From NCBI RefSeq assembly GCF_002086675.1, contig NZ_MVIF01000003.1:1-64000 (forward strand): 64,000 bases of DNA, in the 5' to 3' direction. The notes below the pieces were generated by a model. That model did no database searches. It saw nothing but the letters and a program-made list of their open reading frames with translations, and was not told where the DNA came from. Of the stretch, positions 48,772-59,319 are shown piece after piece. The position numbers and the translations under genes are program-made. Within the stretch, counting starts at the first letter, position 1. Every line of letters begins with the position of its first letter. The stretch comes from Mycobacterium persicum (GTDB lineage: Bacteria > Actinomycetota > Actinomycetes > Mycobacteriales > Mycobacteriaceae).

Positions 48772-49932
48772 ATGAACGCCTCCCCGCGGGCACCGATCGA
48801 GACGTCACCGCTGGCGTGGCTCGACGAGGTCGAGCGGCAGCGCCGCGCGGCCGGGTTGCGGCGCTCGCTTCGGCCACGCCCTGCCGTCGCCACCGAACTG
48901 GACCTGGCGTCCAACGACTACCTCGGCCTGTCCCAGCATCCTGATGTCATCGACGGCGGCGTCCAGGCGCTGCGTGTGTGGGGCGCCGGCGCCACCGGTT
49001 CCCGCCTGGTCACCGGCGACACCGAGCTGCACCAGGAGTTCGAAGCCGAGCTTGCCGAATACGTCGGCGCCTCGTCAGGGTTGTTGTTCTCCTCCGGCTA
49101 CACCGCCAACCTGGGAGCTGTTGTCGGCTTGACCGGTCCCGGTTCGCTGTTGGTGTCCGACGCCTACTCGCACGCGTCCCTGGTGGATGCCTGTCGGCTG
49201 TCGCGGGCTCGTGTGGTCGTCACCCCGCACCGAGACCTCGCTGCCGTGGACGCGGCACTGGGGTCGCGCGCCGAGCGGCGCGCCGTCGTCGTCACCGACT
49301 CGGTGTTCAGCGCCGACGGCACCCTGGCGCCCATCCGCGAGCTACACGAGGTGTGCCGTCGGCACCGGGCACTGCTCGTGGTCGACGAGGCGCATGGTCT
49401 GGGGGTACGCGGCGGCGGCCGCGGGCTGTTGCACGAAGTCGGGCTGGCGGGCGCGCCTGATGTGGTGATGACGACGACGTTGTCCAAGGCGCTGGGCAGC
49501 CAGGGCGGTGTAGTTCTGGGGCCGGCGGCGGTGCGTGCCCATCTGATCGACGCGGCCCGGCCGTTCATCTTCGACACCGGTCTGGCACCGGCGGCGGTAG
49601 GCGCGGCGGGCGCCGCCCTGCGGGTGCTCAAGGCCGAGCCGTGGCGGCCCGACGCCGTCCTCACACACGCCCGCCGCCTGGCCGGGATCTGCGGTGTGCC
49701 CTCACCGCCGGAATCGGCCGTGGTGTCCGTGGTGCTGGGTGACCCGGAGGTAGCGGTGGCCACCGCGGCGGCCTGCCTGGACGCCGGCGTCAAGGTCGGC
49801 TGTTTCCGGCCTCCGACCGTGCCCGCCGGGACGTCGCGGTTGCGGCTGACGGCGCGCGCCTCGCTGAGTGCCGACGAGCTGGAGTTGGCTCGCCGGGTCT
49901 TGACCGACGCTCTGGCTGTGGCGCGCGGTTGA
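48772..49932 (+). CDS. bioF1: 8-amino-7-oxononanoate synthase
   Basis: A 386-aa PLP enzyme joining pimeloyl thioester and alanine to give [26 protein letters not shown], the [16 protein letters not shown] segment and the PLP lysine in [12 protein letters not shown] near residue 239 define the alpha-oxoamine synthase family. It is preceded by bioA and its stop overlaps the TTG start of bioD (TTGA), so the three are a single operon. Confidence 0.96.
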   Translation: MNASPRAPIETSPLAWLDEVERQRRAAGLRRSLRPRPAVATELDLASNDYLGLSQHPDVIDGGVQALRVWGAGATGSRLVTGDTELHQEFEAELAEYVGASSGLLFSSGYTANLGAVVGLTGPGSLLVSDAYSHASLVDACRLSRARVVVTPHRDLAAVDAALGSRAERRAVVVTDSVFSADGTLAPIRELHEVCRRHRALLVVDEAHGLGVRGGGRGLLHEVGLAGAPDVVMTTTLSKALGSQGGVVLGPAAVRAHLIDAARPFIFDTGLAPAAVGAAGAALRVLKAEPWRPDAVLTHARRLAGICGVPSPPESAVVSVVLGDPEVAVATAAACLDAGVKVGCFRPPTVPAGTSRLRLTARASLSADELELARRVLTDALAVARG

Positions 49933-50603
49933 CCGTACTGCTTGTCACCGGGACCGGCACCGGCGTCGGTAAGACCATCGCCAGTGCGGCGCTGGCGTCA
50001 CATGCGCGCCAGGCCGGCATCGACGTCGCGGTGTGCAAGCCGGTGCAGACCGGCACCGGCGCCGGCGACGACGACCTGGCCGAGGTGGGCCGGTTGTCCG
50101 GGGTGACCGAGCTGGCCGGGTTGGCGCGCTACCCGCTACCCATGGCGCCGGCGGCGGCGGCCGAGCAGGCCGGGATGGCGTTGCCTGAGCGCGATCAGGT
50201 CTTGCAGCTCATCGGGGGTCTGGATCGCCCCGGCCGGCTGACTCTGGTCGAGGGCGCCGGGGGGTTGCTGGTCGACCTCGCCGACGGCGGCGTCACACTG
50301 CGTGAACTCGCCGTCGCCCTGCCGGCTGCGGTGCTGGTGGTGGTCGGCGCCGGACTGGGTACCCTCAACCACACTGCGCTTACCCTGGAAGCGCTAGCCG
50401 CCCAAGGTGTTTCCTGTGCCGGGCTAGTGATCGGCAGCTGGCCGGCCCATCCCGGTCTGGTCGAGACCTCCAATCGGTCAGCGCTGGCCCGGATGGCTCC
50501 GGTGCGGGCAGTACTTCCAGCAGGCGCCGGCGTGGCCGAAGACTTCGCGGCCATCAGCGCGGCCGCGTTTGACCCCGACTGGGTGAGAACGCTGGTTGTC
50601 TGA
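49929..50603 (+). CDS. bioD: Dethiobiotin synthetase
   Basis: A 224-aa P-loop enzyme that closes the ureido ring of DAPA with CO2 and ATP. The Walker A is GTGTGVGKT at 8-16, CKPVQTG and [10 protein letters not shown] are conserved. It starts with TTG, overlapping bioF by 4 nt, and ends overlapping the ATG of the next gene (TGATG). Confidence 0.95.
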   Translation: MTVLLVTGTGTGVGKTIASAALASHARQAGIDVAVCKPVQTGTGAGDDDLAEVGRLSGVTELAGLARYPLPMAPAAAAEQAGMALPERDQVLQLIGGLDRPGRLTLVEGAGGLLVDLADGGVTLRELAVALPAAVLVVVGAGLGTLNHTALTLEALAAQGVSCAGLVIGSWPAHPGLVETSNRSALARMAPVRAVLPAGAGVAEDFAAISAAAFDPDWVRTLVV

Positions 50604-51112
50604 TGGTTCATTCGATCGAGCTGGTCTTCGACCCCGATACCGAGGCGGCGGTTCGCCGCATCTGGGCCGAGCTGGCGGCCGCCGGCATCCCCAGCCAGGC
50701 GCCCGCCAGCCGGCCGCACGTGACGCTGGCCGTTGCCGACCACATCGACTCCGATGTCGACGCGTTGCTGCGCCCGGTAGCCGGCAAACTGCCACTGAAC
50801 TGTGCGATCGGCGCTCCGGTGCTCTTCGGCCGCGCCAACGTGGTGTTCACCCGCCTGGTGGTGCCGACGAGCGAGCTGCTGGCACTGCATGCCGAGGTGC
50901 ACCGGGTCTGCCTGCCGCATACGGCGCCGGCGCCGATGTCCAATAGCCTGCCCGGTCACTGGACCGCCCACGTCACGCTGGCCCGCCGAGTGGGTGGCGG
51001 CCAGCTGGGACGGGCGCTGCGCATCGCGGGACGCCCGGCGCAGCTCAACGGCAGTTTCGCCGGCCTGCGCCGCTGGGAGGGCAACAAACGGCTCGAGCAC
51101 CCGATCTGCTGA
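50603..51112 (+). CDS. 2H phosphoesterase/2'-5' RNA ligase-like protein (Rv1571-like)
   Basis: A 169-aa protein with two HxT motifs, H39-V-T41 (RPHVTLA) and H123-V-T125 (TAHVTLARR). These are the paired catalytic motifs of the 2H phosphoesterase superfamily, which acts on 2'-5' or cyclic phosphodiesters. It is translationally coupled to bioD, a position kept in M. tuberculosis (Rv1571), but a role in biotin metabolism is unknown. Confidence 0.88.
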   Translation: MVHSIELVFDPDTEAAVRRIWAELAAAGIPSQAPASRPHVTLAVADHIDSDVDALLRPVAGKLPLNCAIGAPVLFGRANVVFTRLVVPTSELLALHAEVHRVCLPHTAPAPMSNSLPGHWTAHVTLARRVGGGQLGRALRIAGRPAQLNGSFAGLRRWEGNKRLEHPIC

Positions 51113-51187
51113 CTATCCGCCGAACAGCAGAGACCAGCCGGTGAACGTGTAGCCGACCATGGCCAGCTGGCCGGCCACGGAGGCCAT
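51113..51187 (-). CDS. Possible 24-aa hydrophobic small protein
   Basis: A short minus-strand frame opens at ATG 51187 and ends in TAG at 51113. Its product has 24 residues, is mostly hydrophobic and aromatic (YTFTGWSLLFGG at the end) and could form one membrane helix. No ribosome site is obvious. The 17-bp inverted repeat GGCCATT-CGA-AATGGCC (51182-51198) overlaps the start. It may be chance. Confidence 0.25.
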   Translation of the reverse strand: MASVAGQLAMVGYTFTGWSLLFGG

Positions 51188-51407
51188 TCGAAATGGCCCA
51201 ATAGGATCACCGTACCCACGCCAACGCTGCCTAAGCAGGTGCGATACCCAGCTCCGGGTGCCGCGGCGGCATGCCCACAAGCTGTTGGGCCCGCGCGGAC
51301 CGTTACCCTAGCCTGAATGCCGTTTGGTTGGGGCCGCGTATTCGCAAGCGGCCCCGCACCATAACTGCGTTCCGCTCGGACAGGACAAAGATGTAGGGGA
51401 GTACCTG
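51188..51407. other. Intergenic region upstream of bioB
   Basis: About 220 bp without a gene (295 bp if the small frame beside it is ignored). In M. tuberculosis the REP13E12 element and prophage phiRv1 lie at this point; none of that is seen here. The bioB promoter should lie in the right half, where AGGGGAG immediately precedes the GTG start. I saw no BioQ-type palindrome. Confidence 0.6.
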
Positions 51408-52469
51408 GTGACTCAAGCGCCGATTCGACCGACGACCGACGGCGGCCAACATGGCGTGCCCGACGCCGACAATATGGCCGACATTTTGGCCGAGGCCCGC
51501 CAGCAGGTGCTGGAGCGCGGTGAGGGGTTGAGCCAGGACCAGGTGCTGCGGGTGCTGCAGCTGCCCGACGAGCGGCTCGAGGAACTGCTGGGGCTGGCGC
51601 ACGAGGTGCGGATGCGGTGGTGCGGTCCCGAGGTCGAGGTGGAGGGCATCATCAGCCTGAAGACCGGCGGCTGCCCCGAGGATTGTCATTTCTGCTCTCA
51701 GTCGGGCCTGTTCAGCTCCCCGGTGCGCAGTGCCTGGCTGGATATTCCCAGCCTGGTCGAGGCGGCCAAGCAGACCGCTAAGACCGGCGCCACCGAGTTC
51801 TGCATCGTGGCCGCGGTACGCGGGCCCGACGACCGGCTACTGGCCCAGGTCGCGGCCGGCATCGAGGCGATTCGCAACGAAGTCGAGATCAACATCGCCT
51901 GCTCACTGGGCATGTTGAGCGCCCAGCAGGTGGAGCAGCTGTCGGCGATGGGTGTGCACCGCTACAACCACAACCTGGAGACGGCCCGCTCGTACTTCAC
52001 CAAGGTCGTCACCACACACACCTGGGAGGAGCGCTGGCAGACGTTGACGATGGTGCGTGACGCCGGCATGGAGGTGTGCTGCGGCGGCATCCTCGGCATG
52101 GGCGAGACGTTGGAGCAGCGCGCCGAATTCGCTGCCAACCTCGCCGAGCTGAACCCCGACGAGGTGCCGCTGAACTTTCTCAACCCGCGCCCGGGAACCC
52201 CGTTCGGCGACTTGGAGGTGCTGCCGGTCGGCGAAGCGCTCAAGGCTGTGGGGGCTTTCCGGCTGGCGCTGCCGCGTACGATGCTGCGCTTCGCCGGCGG
52301 CCGCGAGATCACTCTGGGCGACCTTGGTGCCAAGCGGGGGATTCTGGGCGGCATCAACGCGGTGATCGTCGGCAACTACCTGACCACCCTTGGCCGCCCC
52401 GCCGAGGCCGACCTGCAACTGCTCGACGACCTACAGATGCCGATCAAGGCGCTCAACGCCACCTTGTGA
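51408..52469 (+). CDS. bioB: Biotin synthase
   Basis: A 353-aa radical SAM enzyme inserting sulfur into dethiobiotin. The [4Fe-4S] motif is C89-PED-C93-HF-C96. [14 protein letters not shown] and [12 protein letters not shown] are family blocks, and the C-terminal FAGGREI segment is conserved. The GTG at 51408 is chosen because AGGGGAG precedes it and the N terminus ([12 protein letters not shown]) matches M. tuberculosis BioB. It is followed at 13 bp by bsaP. Confidence 0.97.
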   Translation: MTQAPIRPTTDGGQHGVPDADNMADILAEARQQVLERGEGLSQDQVLRVLQLPDERLEELLGLAHEVRMRWCGPEVEVEGIISLKTGGCPEDCHFCSQSGLFSSPVRSAWLDIPSLVEAAKQTAKTGATEFCIVAAVRGPDDRLLAQVAAGIEAIRNEVEINIACSLGMLSAQQVEQLSAMGVHRYNHNLETARSYFTKVVTTHTWEERWQTLTMVRDAGMEVCCGGILGMGETLEQRAEFAANLAELNPDEVPLNFLNPRPGTPFGDLEVLPVGEALKAVGAFRLALPRTMLRFAGGREITLGDLGAKRGILGGINAVIVGNYLTTLGRPAEADLQLLDDLQMPIKALNATL

Positions 52470-52482
52470 GAAGGCGGCAGAC

Positions 52483-52710
52483 GTGGTCGAAAATTGGGGC
52501 GATCCGGTCGGTGGCGGTGCCTACAACGTCTACACCGGGCAACCGGCGGGTACGGCCACGCCGACAGCCGCTCAATTGGGTCTCGAGCCACCACGGTTCT
52601 GTGCAGTGTGCGGGCGGCGAATGACCGTGCAGGTTCGTCCCGATGGTTGGCGGGCACGATGCTCCCGCCACGGACAGGCGGATTCATCCGATCTGGAGGC
52701 GCAGCGGTGA
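52483..52710 (+). CDS. bsaP: Biotin synthase auxiliary protein (Rv1590-like)
   Basis: A 75-aa protein corresponding to Rv1590. Actinobacterial biotin synthases of this type were reported to need this auxiliary factor, BsaP. Visible features are a glycine-rich, aromatic N terminus ([17 protein letters not shown]) and a Cys cluster C40-x2-C43 with C60 and H63. That cluster could bind iron-sulfur or zinc. The GTG start at 52483 is preceded by GAAGG. The stop overlaps the next gene (GTGA). Confidence 0.88.
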   Translation: MVENWGDPVGGGAYNVYTGQPAGTATPTAAQLGLEPPRFCAVCGRRMTVQVRPDGWRARCSRHGQADSSDLEAQR

Positions 52711-53408
52711 CCGAAGAATCTGTGCCGCAGAGTCCGCCGACGCCGCTAGAGCCGCAGACAGCCAGCGCGCCGGCCGGTCCAGAGCAGTCCGGCGCCGATC
52801 GCAATTCCCGGAAAAGTGCGGTGCTCACCGTGGTGCTCGGTTTGTCGCTGACCGGTGTGGTGATCGGTGCGTTGTGGGCATGGGTGGCGCCACCGATCCA
52901 TGCGGTTGTGGCGCTCACCCGGGCGGGCGAGCGGGTGCATGACTATTTGGGCGAAGAATCGCAGAACTTCTTCATCGCCCCGTTTTTGATGCTCGGACTG
53001 TCGGGTGTGGTGGCGGTGGTGGCGGCAGTGCTGGTGTGGCAGTGGCGCGAACGCCGGGGACCGGGGATGGTCGTCGCGCTTTCGCTCGGCTTGATCGCCG
53101 CCGCCGCGGCAGCGGCGGCGGTGGGGGCGCTGCTGGTTCGGTTGCGTTACGGCGCGCTGGATTTCGACACCGTGCCGCTGGCAAGCGGCGATCATTCATT
53201 GACGTACGTCACGCAGGCGCCGCCGGTGTTCTTTGCCTGGCGGCCGGCGCTGGTGGCGGCCACGCTGCTGTCGCCGGCGGCCATCGCGTCACTGGTGTAC
53301 GCGTTGATTGCGGCCGGGACCGCACGTGACGACTTGGGGCGCTGTCCGGTCGGTGAGCAGGCGGCAAACGCGTCGACCGAGCCGGTGTCAGAAGCGGGGG
53401 TGGTTTGA
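52707..53408 (+). CDS. Four-span membrane protein (Rv1591-like)
   Basis: A 233-aa protein. A proline-rich, disordered N-terminal region of about 30 residues is followed by four hydrophobic helices near 40-65, 90-112, 122-145 and 172-200. The C-terminal tail is polar. No catalytic motif was seen. The GTG at 52707 overlaps the bsaP stop by 4 nt, so it belongs to the bioB-bsaP operon; function unknown. Confidence 0.83.
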   Translation: MTEESVPQSPPTPLEPQTASAPAGPEQSGADRNSRKSAVLTVVLGLSLTGVVIGALWAWVAPPIHAVVALTRAGERVHDYLGEESQNFFIAPFLMLGLSGVVAVVAAVLVWQWRERRGPGMVVALSLGLIAAAAAAAAVGALLVRLRYGALDFDTVPLASGDHSLTYVTQAPPVFFAWRPALVAATLLSPAAIASLVYALIAAGTARDDLGRCPVGEQAANASTEPVSEAGVV

Positions 53409-53414
53409 CCGCCG

Positions 53415-54755
53415 TCAGAGCGGCCGGCGGTGGACTTTACGCCCGGTGATGACCTTGGCGGCAATGACGGCCAGTCGGGCCATCCCGGCGTAGGTCATCG
53501 GGTTGAACATGGTCGGCCAGGTAGTCCGGATGACATGTTCGCTCAGCGGCCGCCCGGCGAATCGATCGGTCAGCCAGCGCAGCGTCATCGGAGCCGACAG
53601 CGGGTGCAGCACCATGTGCTCGTTGAAGGCATCCCGATGGTAGGTGACTCTGGCGCCGCCGGCCGAATACGCCTCGGCCAGCGCGTCGATGTCGTCAACG
53701 TCGATGAGATAGTCGTGGACCGCCTGCACGATCAGGACCGGCGGTGCCGGTACCGCGGCACCCAGTTTGATGTCCTGGAACACATGCACGATCTCGGGGG
53801 TGGACAGGACGTCCTCGAGCGGCTCGTCCAAATAGTCGCCCAAGTCCTTGTTCGCGGTGCGGATGACCGCCTCGATGGTTGTCATCCTCTCCAGCCGCTT
53901 GAGCAGGTCGACCCCGGCGTCGTTGGCGTGTTGCTTGATCACCCGGTCCAGCCCGGGATAGGTGTGTGCGAGCGCAGCCACCACCAGCGCGGGCAGTCCA
54001 GCGAGCAGGGTGCCGTTGAGCCGGCGGAAAGTGTTACCTAGGTCGCCGACCGGTGATCCCAGCACAGCCCCGACGATGTCCAGTTCCGGCGCGTAGTCCC
54101 CAGACATTTCAGCGGCCCAGGCGCTCGCCAGGCCGCCGCCCGAGTAGCCCCACAGCCCGATGGGCGCCGACGGGGACAACTCGAGACGTTCCGAATTCAG
54201 GGCCGCCCGGATGCCGTCGAGCACGCGGTAGCCGGGCTCGTACGGAGCCCCCCACAGTCCTCGAACGCCTTCGTGGTCGGGTACCGATACCGCCCAGCCC
54301 TCGGCGACGGCGGCGGTGATCAACAACAGCTCCAGCTGAGTCAATGATCCGAGGCCCTTGGCCCGGCGCCGCAGCGCATAGGACGGAAAGCATCGGGAGG
54401 ATATGGCGTCGATCGCACACTGGTACGACAACAGCGGGCAGGTCTGCCCCGGTGCAACTTCGGCGGGCAGGATGACCGTGGTCACCGTCGCCTCGGGATT
54501 GCCATTCATATCGGTCGTCCGGTACAGCAGCTGAGTCGCGGTGATGGATTGCGGTATCAGACCCAGAAACGCCAGCTCGACGTCACGGGATCGCAGTACC
54601 GTTCCGGGTTCGGCATGCTGGTAGCCCGCCGGCGGCTGATAAAAGGGATCGTCGCACGGCAGCAGTGGGCGCACCCTGCGCTGCAACTCCTCATGCGACG
54701 GTCGGCCGATCCATTCCGCGGCGCGCGCATCTGCCAGATTGCCGATGCTAACCAT
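53415..54755 (-). CDS. Secretory-lipase-family alpha/beta hydrolase (Rv1592c-like)
   Basis: A 446-aa protein with the nucleophile elbow GYSGGG ([16 protein letters not shown]) and a late D/H-containing C-terminal region, of the LIP (secretory lipase) type. Rv1592c, its M. tuberculosis match, has the same length and is classed as a lipase. No clear signal peptide is present at its N terminus. It is expected to hydrolyse acyl esters; the substrate is unproven. Confidence 0.9.
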   Translation of the reverse strand: MVSIGNLADARAAEWIGRPSHEELQRRVRPLLPCDDPFYQPPAGYQHAEPGTVLRSRDVELAFLGLIPQSITATQLLYRTTDMNGNPEATVTTVILPAEVAPGQTCPLLSYQCAIDAISSRCFPSYALRRRAKGLGSLTQLELLLITAAVAEGWAVSVPDHEGVRGLWGAPYEPGYRVLDGIRAALNSERLELSPSAPIGLWGYSGGGLASAWAAEMSGDYAPELDIVGAVLGSPVGDLGNTFRRLNGTLLAGLPALVVAALAHTYPGLDRVIKQHANDAGVDLLKRLERMTTIEAVIRTANKDLGDYLDEPLEDVLSTPEIVHVFQDIKLGAAVPAPPVLIVQAVHDYLIDVDDIDALAEAYSAGGARVTYHRDAFNEHMVLHPLSAPMTLRWLTDRFAGRPLSEHVIRTTWPTMFNPMTYAGMARLAVIAAKVITGRKVHRRPL

Positions 54756-55061
54756 CAGGCTCCCTTCTCGGCCTTGGCGTCTCGCGCATCAATGCGTCCC
54801 GGACCAGGAGACAGCGCAATGAGCCCAGTCATAGTCAGGCGCCGGCACCTCAATGGCGGCCAGCGCCTCTTAGCTACCTCTTATATAGCCTTACTCAGTT
54901 CTTATGCAACTTACGGCATCGTCGGTCGCTGGAGCGACAAGGAGGCGGCGTGCCGCTTGTCACAATCAGTGAGCTGGGCAATCAGCTGCGGTGCGACCGC
55001 GATCCTTGTCGACACGGGGCCCAGAAAAGCTGCGGAAGCCGAACCCGTCCTGCCGGAACTT
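54756..55061 (-). promoter_or_regulatory. Intergenic region with candidate promoter of the lipase gene
   Basis: About 305 bp without a credible gene. On the minus strand, TTGCAT (54904-54909) and TATATA (54882-54887) are 16 bp apart, a plausible sigma-A-type promoter that would give a leader of about 120 nt before the lipase ATG. The surrounding sequence is unusually AT-rich for this genome. No other structure was recognised. Confidence 0.4.
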
Positions 55062-55784
55062 TCAGGCCTGGCCGGGGGGCCGTAGTGCGGCGAATTCGTC
55101 GGTGACCCTCAGCTGCGAATCGGTGAACCGGTACAGCGCCGCCGGGCGGCCGCCGCTGCGCCCGGATTGGGCCACCGTACCGGTCTGGGTGATCACCTTG
55201 CGACGCGCCAGGACCCGCTGCAGATTCGTGGCATCGACTTGATAGCCCAACGCGGCACCGTAGATGCCGCGCAACGTGGACAGCGCGAATTCTTTGGGAG
55301 CCAACGCGAACCCGATATTGGTGTACGACATTTTGGCGACAAGCCTGGCGCGAGCATGGGCCACCATCGGCCCGTGATCGAAAGCCATCGGTGGCAGGGA
55401 ATTCACCGGATGCCAGCGGGTGTCTTCGGGCAACTCGGGGGTGGCGGGGGAGGGAACCAGCCCCAGGAAGGTCGACGCGATCACCCGAGTGCCCGGCACC
55501 CGATGCGGATCGGAGAACACGGCAAGCTGTTCGAGGTGGGATAGCTCTTGGAGATCGACTTTCTCGGCCAGTTGGCGGCGAACCGAGGTCGTCAAATCCT
55601 CGTCGTTGCGCATCCGTCCCCCCGGAAGCGACCACGCGCCCTTTTGCGGGTCCTGGGCGCGTTGCCACAACAGCACGTTGAGCTGTGGTTTTTCGGCCTT
55701 TGACCGTTGTTCCGGGCCGACGGTGACCAGGCGAACCTGGAATACGACGGCCAGCACTTCATGGGCGGTGTTACCATGGGGCAT
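55062..55784 (-). CDS. nrtR: NrtR, Nudix-like repressor of NAD synthesis genes (Rv1593c-like)
   Basis: A 240-aa regulator. Residues about 5-150 form a Nudix domain whose catalytic box is degenerate (GGRMRND...RQLAEKV, lacking the R-E-x-x-E-E core), so it should sense rather than cleave. The C-terminal part is a winged helix ([13 protein letters not shown], then GRPAALYRF). NrtR proteins repress nadA-nadB-nadC. The ATG at 55784 has no ribosome site; TACAAT lies 7 nt upstream on the minus strand, so the mRNA is probably leaderless. The open frame extends 38 codons upstream into nadA sequence. Confidence 0.93.
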   Translation of the reverse strand: MPHGNTAHEVLAVVFQVRLVTVGPEQRSKAEKPQLNVLLWQRAQDPQKGAWSLPGGRMRNDEDLTTSVRRQLAEKVDLQELSHLEQLAVFSDPHRVPGTRVIASTFLGLVPSPATPELPEDTRWHPVNSLPPMAFDHGPMVAHARARLVAKMSYTNIGFALAPKEFALSTLRGIYGAALGYQVDATNLQRVLARRKVITQTGTVAQSGRSGGRPAALYRFTDSQLRVTDEFAALRPPGQA

Positions 55785-55807
55785 GTTTTCGATTGTAAGT
55801 CGAAAAC
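55785..55807. promoter_or_regulatory. NrtR operator between nrtR and nadA
   Basis: GTTTTCGA (55785-55792) and TCGAAAAC (55800-55807) are exact inverted 8-bp arms with a 7-bp centre. The site directly abuts the nrtR start, covers its TACAAT -10 element and lies 23 bp before the nadA start. NrtR binding here would repress nadABC and itself. The match to a known box is inference from position and symmetry. Confidence 0.8.
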
Positions 55808-55830
55808 CTGCTGGCGCGAAAGGAGCCGCC

Positions 55831-56889
55831 GTGACGGTCTTGAGTCGCATGGACACGCTCGGCACGGGCATCACCGACATGACCGCTCGGGTCACCAATA
55901 CACCAACCGGCTACACCGGGGTCGACGGTGACGCGCAGTGGGCCGCGGAAGTGCGTCGGCTGGCGCGATTGCGCGGCGCCACGATACTGGCCCACAACTA
56001 CCAGCTGCCCGCCATTCAAGACGTCGCCGACCACATCGGGGATTCGCTGGCACTGTCGCGCATCGCCGCCGATGCGCCCGAAGACACCATCGTTTTCTGC
56101 GGGGTGCACTTCATGGCCGAGACCGCCAAAATCCTCAGCCCGCAAAAGACAGTGCTGATTCCCGACCAACGGGCCGGCTGCTCACTGGCCGACTCGATCA
56201 CTGCTGACGAATTGCGTGCCTGGAAGGCTGAACACCCCGGCGCGGTCGTCGTCTCCTACGTCAACACCACGGCCGAGGTCAAGGCGCTCACCGATATCTG
56301 CTGCACCTCGTCGAACGCAGTCGATGTGGTCGCCTCCATCGACCCCGGTCGTGAGGTGCTGTTCTGCCCGGACCAATTCCTCGGTGCCCACGTGCGCCGC
56401 GTGACCGGTCGCCAGAATCTGCACGTATGGGCCGGCGAATGCCACGTGCACGCCGGGATCAACGGTGAAGAGCTCACCGGCCAGGCGCGTGCCAATCCCG
56501 ATGCCGAATTGTTCGTGCATCCGGAATGTGGCTGCGCCACCTCGGCGCTCTACCTTGCCGGAGAAGGCGCCTTCCCCCAGGAGCGGGTCAAGATTCTGTC
56601 CACCGGTGGAATGCTGGACGCGGCCCGCCAAACCAGTGCCCGCAAGGTGCTGGTCGCCACCGAGGTCGGAATGCTGCATCAACTGCGGCGGGCGGCGCCG
56701 GAAGTCGACTTTCAGGCGGTCAACGACCGTGCGTCGTGCAAGTTCATGAAGATGATCACGCCCGCGGCTTTGTTGCGTTGTCTGGTGGAGGGGGCCGACG
56801 AAGTCCATGTCGATCCCGACGTCGCGGCCGCGGGCCGGCGCAGTGTTCAGCGGATGATCGAAATCGGACAACCTGGCGGTGGCGAATGA
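55831..56889 (+). CDS. nadA: Quinolinate synthase
   Basis: A 352-aa [4Fe-4S] enzyme condensing iminoaspartate and dihydroxyacetone phosphate to quinolinate. [30 protein letters not shown] and HPECGC carry the cluster ligands and active-site residues. The GTG at 55831 is chosen (AAAGGAG 6 nt upstream; N terminus like M. tuberculosis). Its stop overlaps the nadB ATG. It is the first gene of nadABC. Confidence 0.97.
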   Translation: MTVLSRMDTLGTGITDMTARVTNTPTGYTGVDGDAQWAAEVRRLARLRGATILAHNYQLPAIQDVADHIGDSLALSRIAADAPEDTIVFCGVHFMAETAKILSPQKTVLIPDQRAGCSLADSITADELRAWKAEHPGAVVVSYVNTTAEVKALTDICCTSSNAVDVVASIDPGREVLFCPDQFLGAHVRRVTGRQNLHVWAGECHVHAGINGEELTGQARANPDAELFVHPECGCATSALYLAGEGAFPQERVKILSTGGMLDAARQTSARKVLVATEVGMLHQLRRAAPEVDFQAVNDRASCKFMKMITPAALLRCLVEGADEVHVDPDVAAAGRRSVQRMIEIGQPGGGE

Positions 56890-58460
56890 GGACCGCGCCA
56901 GCCTGGCGCGATGCCGTCGACGTCGTTGTGGTCGGTACCGGCGTGGCTGGCCTGGCCGCCGCGCTGGCGGCCCATCGCGCGGGCCGCAGCGTTGTGGTGC
57001 TCAATAAGGCGGCCCAGCTGGTCGGAGTGACCGCGACACATTACGCGCAGGGCGGGATAGCGGTGGTGTTGCCGGACACCGACGATTCTGTCGACGCTCA
57101 CGTCGCCGACACGCTGGCCGCGGGGGCCGGCTTGTGCGACGACGGCGCGGTGTACTCGATCGTCGCCGACGGCTACCGCGCGGTTACCGAACTCGTCGGC
57201 GACGGAGCGCGGTTCGACGAAACTTCGGCTGGCCGTTGGGCGCTCACGCGTGAAGGCGGGCACTCGCAGCGACGCATCGTGCATGCCGGTGGCGATGCCA
57301 CCGGCGCCGAAGTTCAGCGGGCGCTCGATCACGCGGCCGGGGCGCTGGACATCCGCGGCGGCCATGTGGTCATGCGGGTGCTCCACGACGACGCCGCGGT
57401 GACCGGCGTGTTGGTGCTCAGCCCGCACGGTGTCGGCATCATCAGTGCTCCGTCGGTGATCCTGGCCACCGGCGGGCTCGGGCAGTTGTACAGCGCGACC
57501 ACCAACCCCGACGGCTCCACCGCCGACGGCATCGCGCTGGCCTTGTGGGCCGGTGTGGCGGTCAGCGACCTCGAGTTCATCCAATTCCATCCGACGATGC
57601 TTTACGCGGTGGGCAGCGGCGGTCGGTGCCCCCTGGTCAGCGAGGCACTGCGCGGCGAAGGCGCGAAATTGCTTGACCGCCAAGGCCGTTCGATTACAGC
57701 AGGCGTTCATCCGATGGGCGACCTGGCGCCACGCGATGTCGTCGCGGCGGCTATCGACGCACGGATGAGGGCCACCGGCGACCCGTGCGTCTACCTCGAC
57801 GCGCGTGGCATCGACGGTTTTGAATCGCGGTTCCCGACCGTCACCGCCTCGTGCCGCGCCGTCGGCGTCGACCCGGTCCGCCGACCTATCCCGGTGGTCC
57901 CGGGTGCGCATTACAGCTGCGGCGGCGTCATCACCGACGTATTCGGCCAGACCGAAATGCCGGGGTTGTTCGCCGCCGGTGAGGTTGCCCGCACCGGGAT
58001 GCACGGCGCCAACCGGCTGGCCTCCAACAGCCTGCTCGAGGGCCTTGTGGTCGGCGGCCGGGCCGGAAGTGCGGCGGCCGCGCATGCGACGGTAGTCGGG
58101 CGCCGCCGCGCGAGCTTGCCTGAGTCGATCCTGCACACTGCCCCGGAGCGTGCCGAGCTGCAACGGGCGATGAGTCGGGAAGCATCGGTGGTGCGCACCG
58201 CCGACGGGCTGCGGCGGCTGTCCGGATTGCTGGCCGGACCGGTGCGCAGGGTCGAGGGCCGTCGGGATTTCGAAGACGTGTCGTTGGCGGTTGCCGCGCG
58301 CGTGGTGGCTGCCGCCGCATTGGCGCGCACCGAAAGCCGCGGCTGTCACCATCGCGCCGAGTACCCGGATGCCACCCCGGAGCAGGCGCGCAGCATCGTG
58401 GTTCGGTTGGCCGATGACCACCACGCGGTGGGTGTGCCGGCGTTGGCTGCGGTGAGCTGA
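56886..58460 (+). CDS. nadB: L-aspartate oxidase
   Basis: A 524-aa flavoprotein oxidising aspartate to iminoaspartate. The FAD motif [16 protein letters not shown] is at the N terminus. [23 protein letters not shown] and [16 protein letters not shown] are family motifs. The ATG overlaps the nadA stop (ATGA) and the stop overlaps nadC, making a tight three-gene operon. Confidence 0.96.
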   Translation: MRTAPAWRDAVDVVVVGTGVAGLAAALAAHRAGRSVVVLNKAAQLVGVTATHYAQGGIAVVLPDTDDSVDAHVADTLAAGAGLCDDGAVYSIVADGYRAVTELVGDGARFDETSAGRWALTREGGHSQRRIVHAGGDATGAEVQRALDHAAGALDIRGGHVVMRVLHDDAAVTGVLVLSPHGVGIISAPSVILATGGLGQLYSATTNPDGSTADGIALALWAGVAVSDLEFIQFHPTMLYAVGSGGRCPLVSEALRGEGAKLLDRQGRSITAGVHPMGDLAPRDVVAAAIDARMRATGDPCVYLDARGIDGFESRFPTVTASCRAVGVDPVRRPIPVVPGAHYSCGGVITDVFGQTEMPGLFAAGEVARTGMHGANRLASNSLLEGLVVGGRAGSAAAAHATVVGRRRASLPESILHTAPERAELQRAMSREASVVRTADGLRRLSGLLAGPVRRVEGRRDFEDVSLAVAARVVAAAALARTESRGCHHRAEYPDATPEQARSIVVRLADDHHAVGVPALAAVS

Positions 58461-59317
58461 TGACGCTGTCTGATCGGGAGCGGGATGCCGCTCGGGAGAC
58501 CATCCGGCGCGGACTCGATGAGGACTTGAGCTTCGGGCCGGACGTCACCACGATCGCGACGGTGCCCGCCGGCGCGGTGGCCACAGCGTCGATGGTTCCC
58601 CGGGAAGTTGGGGTGATCGCCGGGGTGGACGTGGCCCTGATGGTGCTGGACGAGGTGATCGGCAAGGGCGGATACCGGGTGCTGCACCGCGTCGATGACG
58701 GCGTGCGGCTGCGGCCGGGCGAGCCGATGCTAACCCTCCGGGCCGACGTACGCGGACTGCTGACCGCCGAGCGCACCATGCTCAATCTGGTCTGCCACAT
58801 GTCGGGAATCGCCACGGTGACCGCGGCTTGGGTCGACGCGGTGCACGGCACCAAGGCCAAGATCCGCGACACCCGCAAGACTTTGCCGGGTCTGCGTGCA
58901 TTGCAGAAATACGCGGTGCGCGTCGGCGGTGGCGTCAATCACCGGATGGGCCTGGGGGATGCGGCGTTGATTAAGGACAACCACGTCGCTGCCGCGGGAT
59001 CGGTGGTGGAGGCGTTGCGGGCGGTGCGCACTGCCGCGCCCGAGCTGCCCTGCGAGGTGGAGGTCGACTCGCTCGAGCAACTCGACGCGGTGTTGCCCGA
59101 AAAGCCCGAATTGATCCTGCTGGACAATTTCCCGGTGTGGCAGACCCAGACGGCGGTGCAGCGACGCGATGCACGTGCACCCACCGTGCTGCTCGAGTCG
59201 TCCGGCGGGCTCAGCCTGGAGACGGCGGCGACCTACGCCCGAACCGGAGTGGACTACCTGGCGGTGGGGGCGCTGACGCACTCGGTGCGTGTCCTCGATA
59301 TCGGTTTGGACATGTAG
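58460..59317 (+). CDS. nadC: Nicotinate-nucleotide pyrophosphorylase (QAPRTase)
   Basis: A 285-aa enzyme turning quinolinate and PRPP into nicotinate mononucleotide. KIRDTRKTLPGLRALQKYAV, GGGVNHRMGLGDAALIKDNH and the late SSGGLSLE segment are diagnostic. The start overlaps the nadB stop (TGATG). Confidence 0.97.
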   Translation: MTLSDRERDAARETIRRGLDEDLSFGPDVTTIATVPAGAVATASMVPREVGVIAGVDVALMVLDEVIGKGGYRVLHRVDDGVRLRPGEPMLTLRADVRGLLTAERTMLNLVCHMSGIATVTAAWVDAVHGTKAKIRDTRKTLPGLRALQKYAVRVGGGVNHRMGLGDAALIKDNHVAAAGSVVEALRAVRTAAPELPCEVEVDSLEQLDAVLPEKPELILLDNFPVWQTQTAVQRRDARAPTVLLESSGGLSLETAATYARTGVDYLAVGALTHSVRVLDIGLDM

Positions 59318-59319
59318 GT

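Noticed and set aside
51299..51407. BioQ operator before bioB
   Set aside because: No TGAAC-N3-GTTCA-type palindrome could be found.
56847..58424. 525-aa minus-strand frame opposite nadB
   Set aside because: Antisense to a complete L-aspartate oxidase; no domain recognised.
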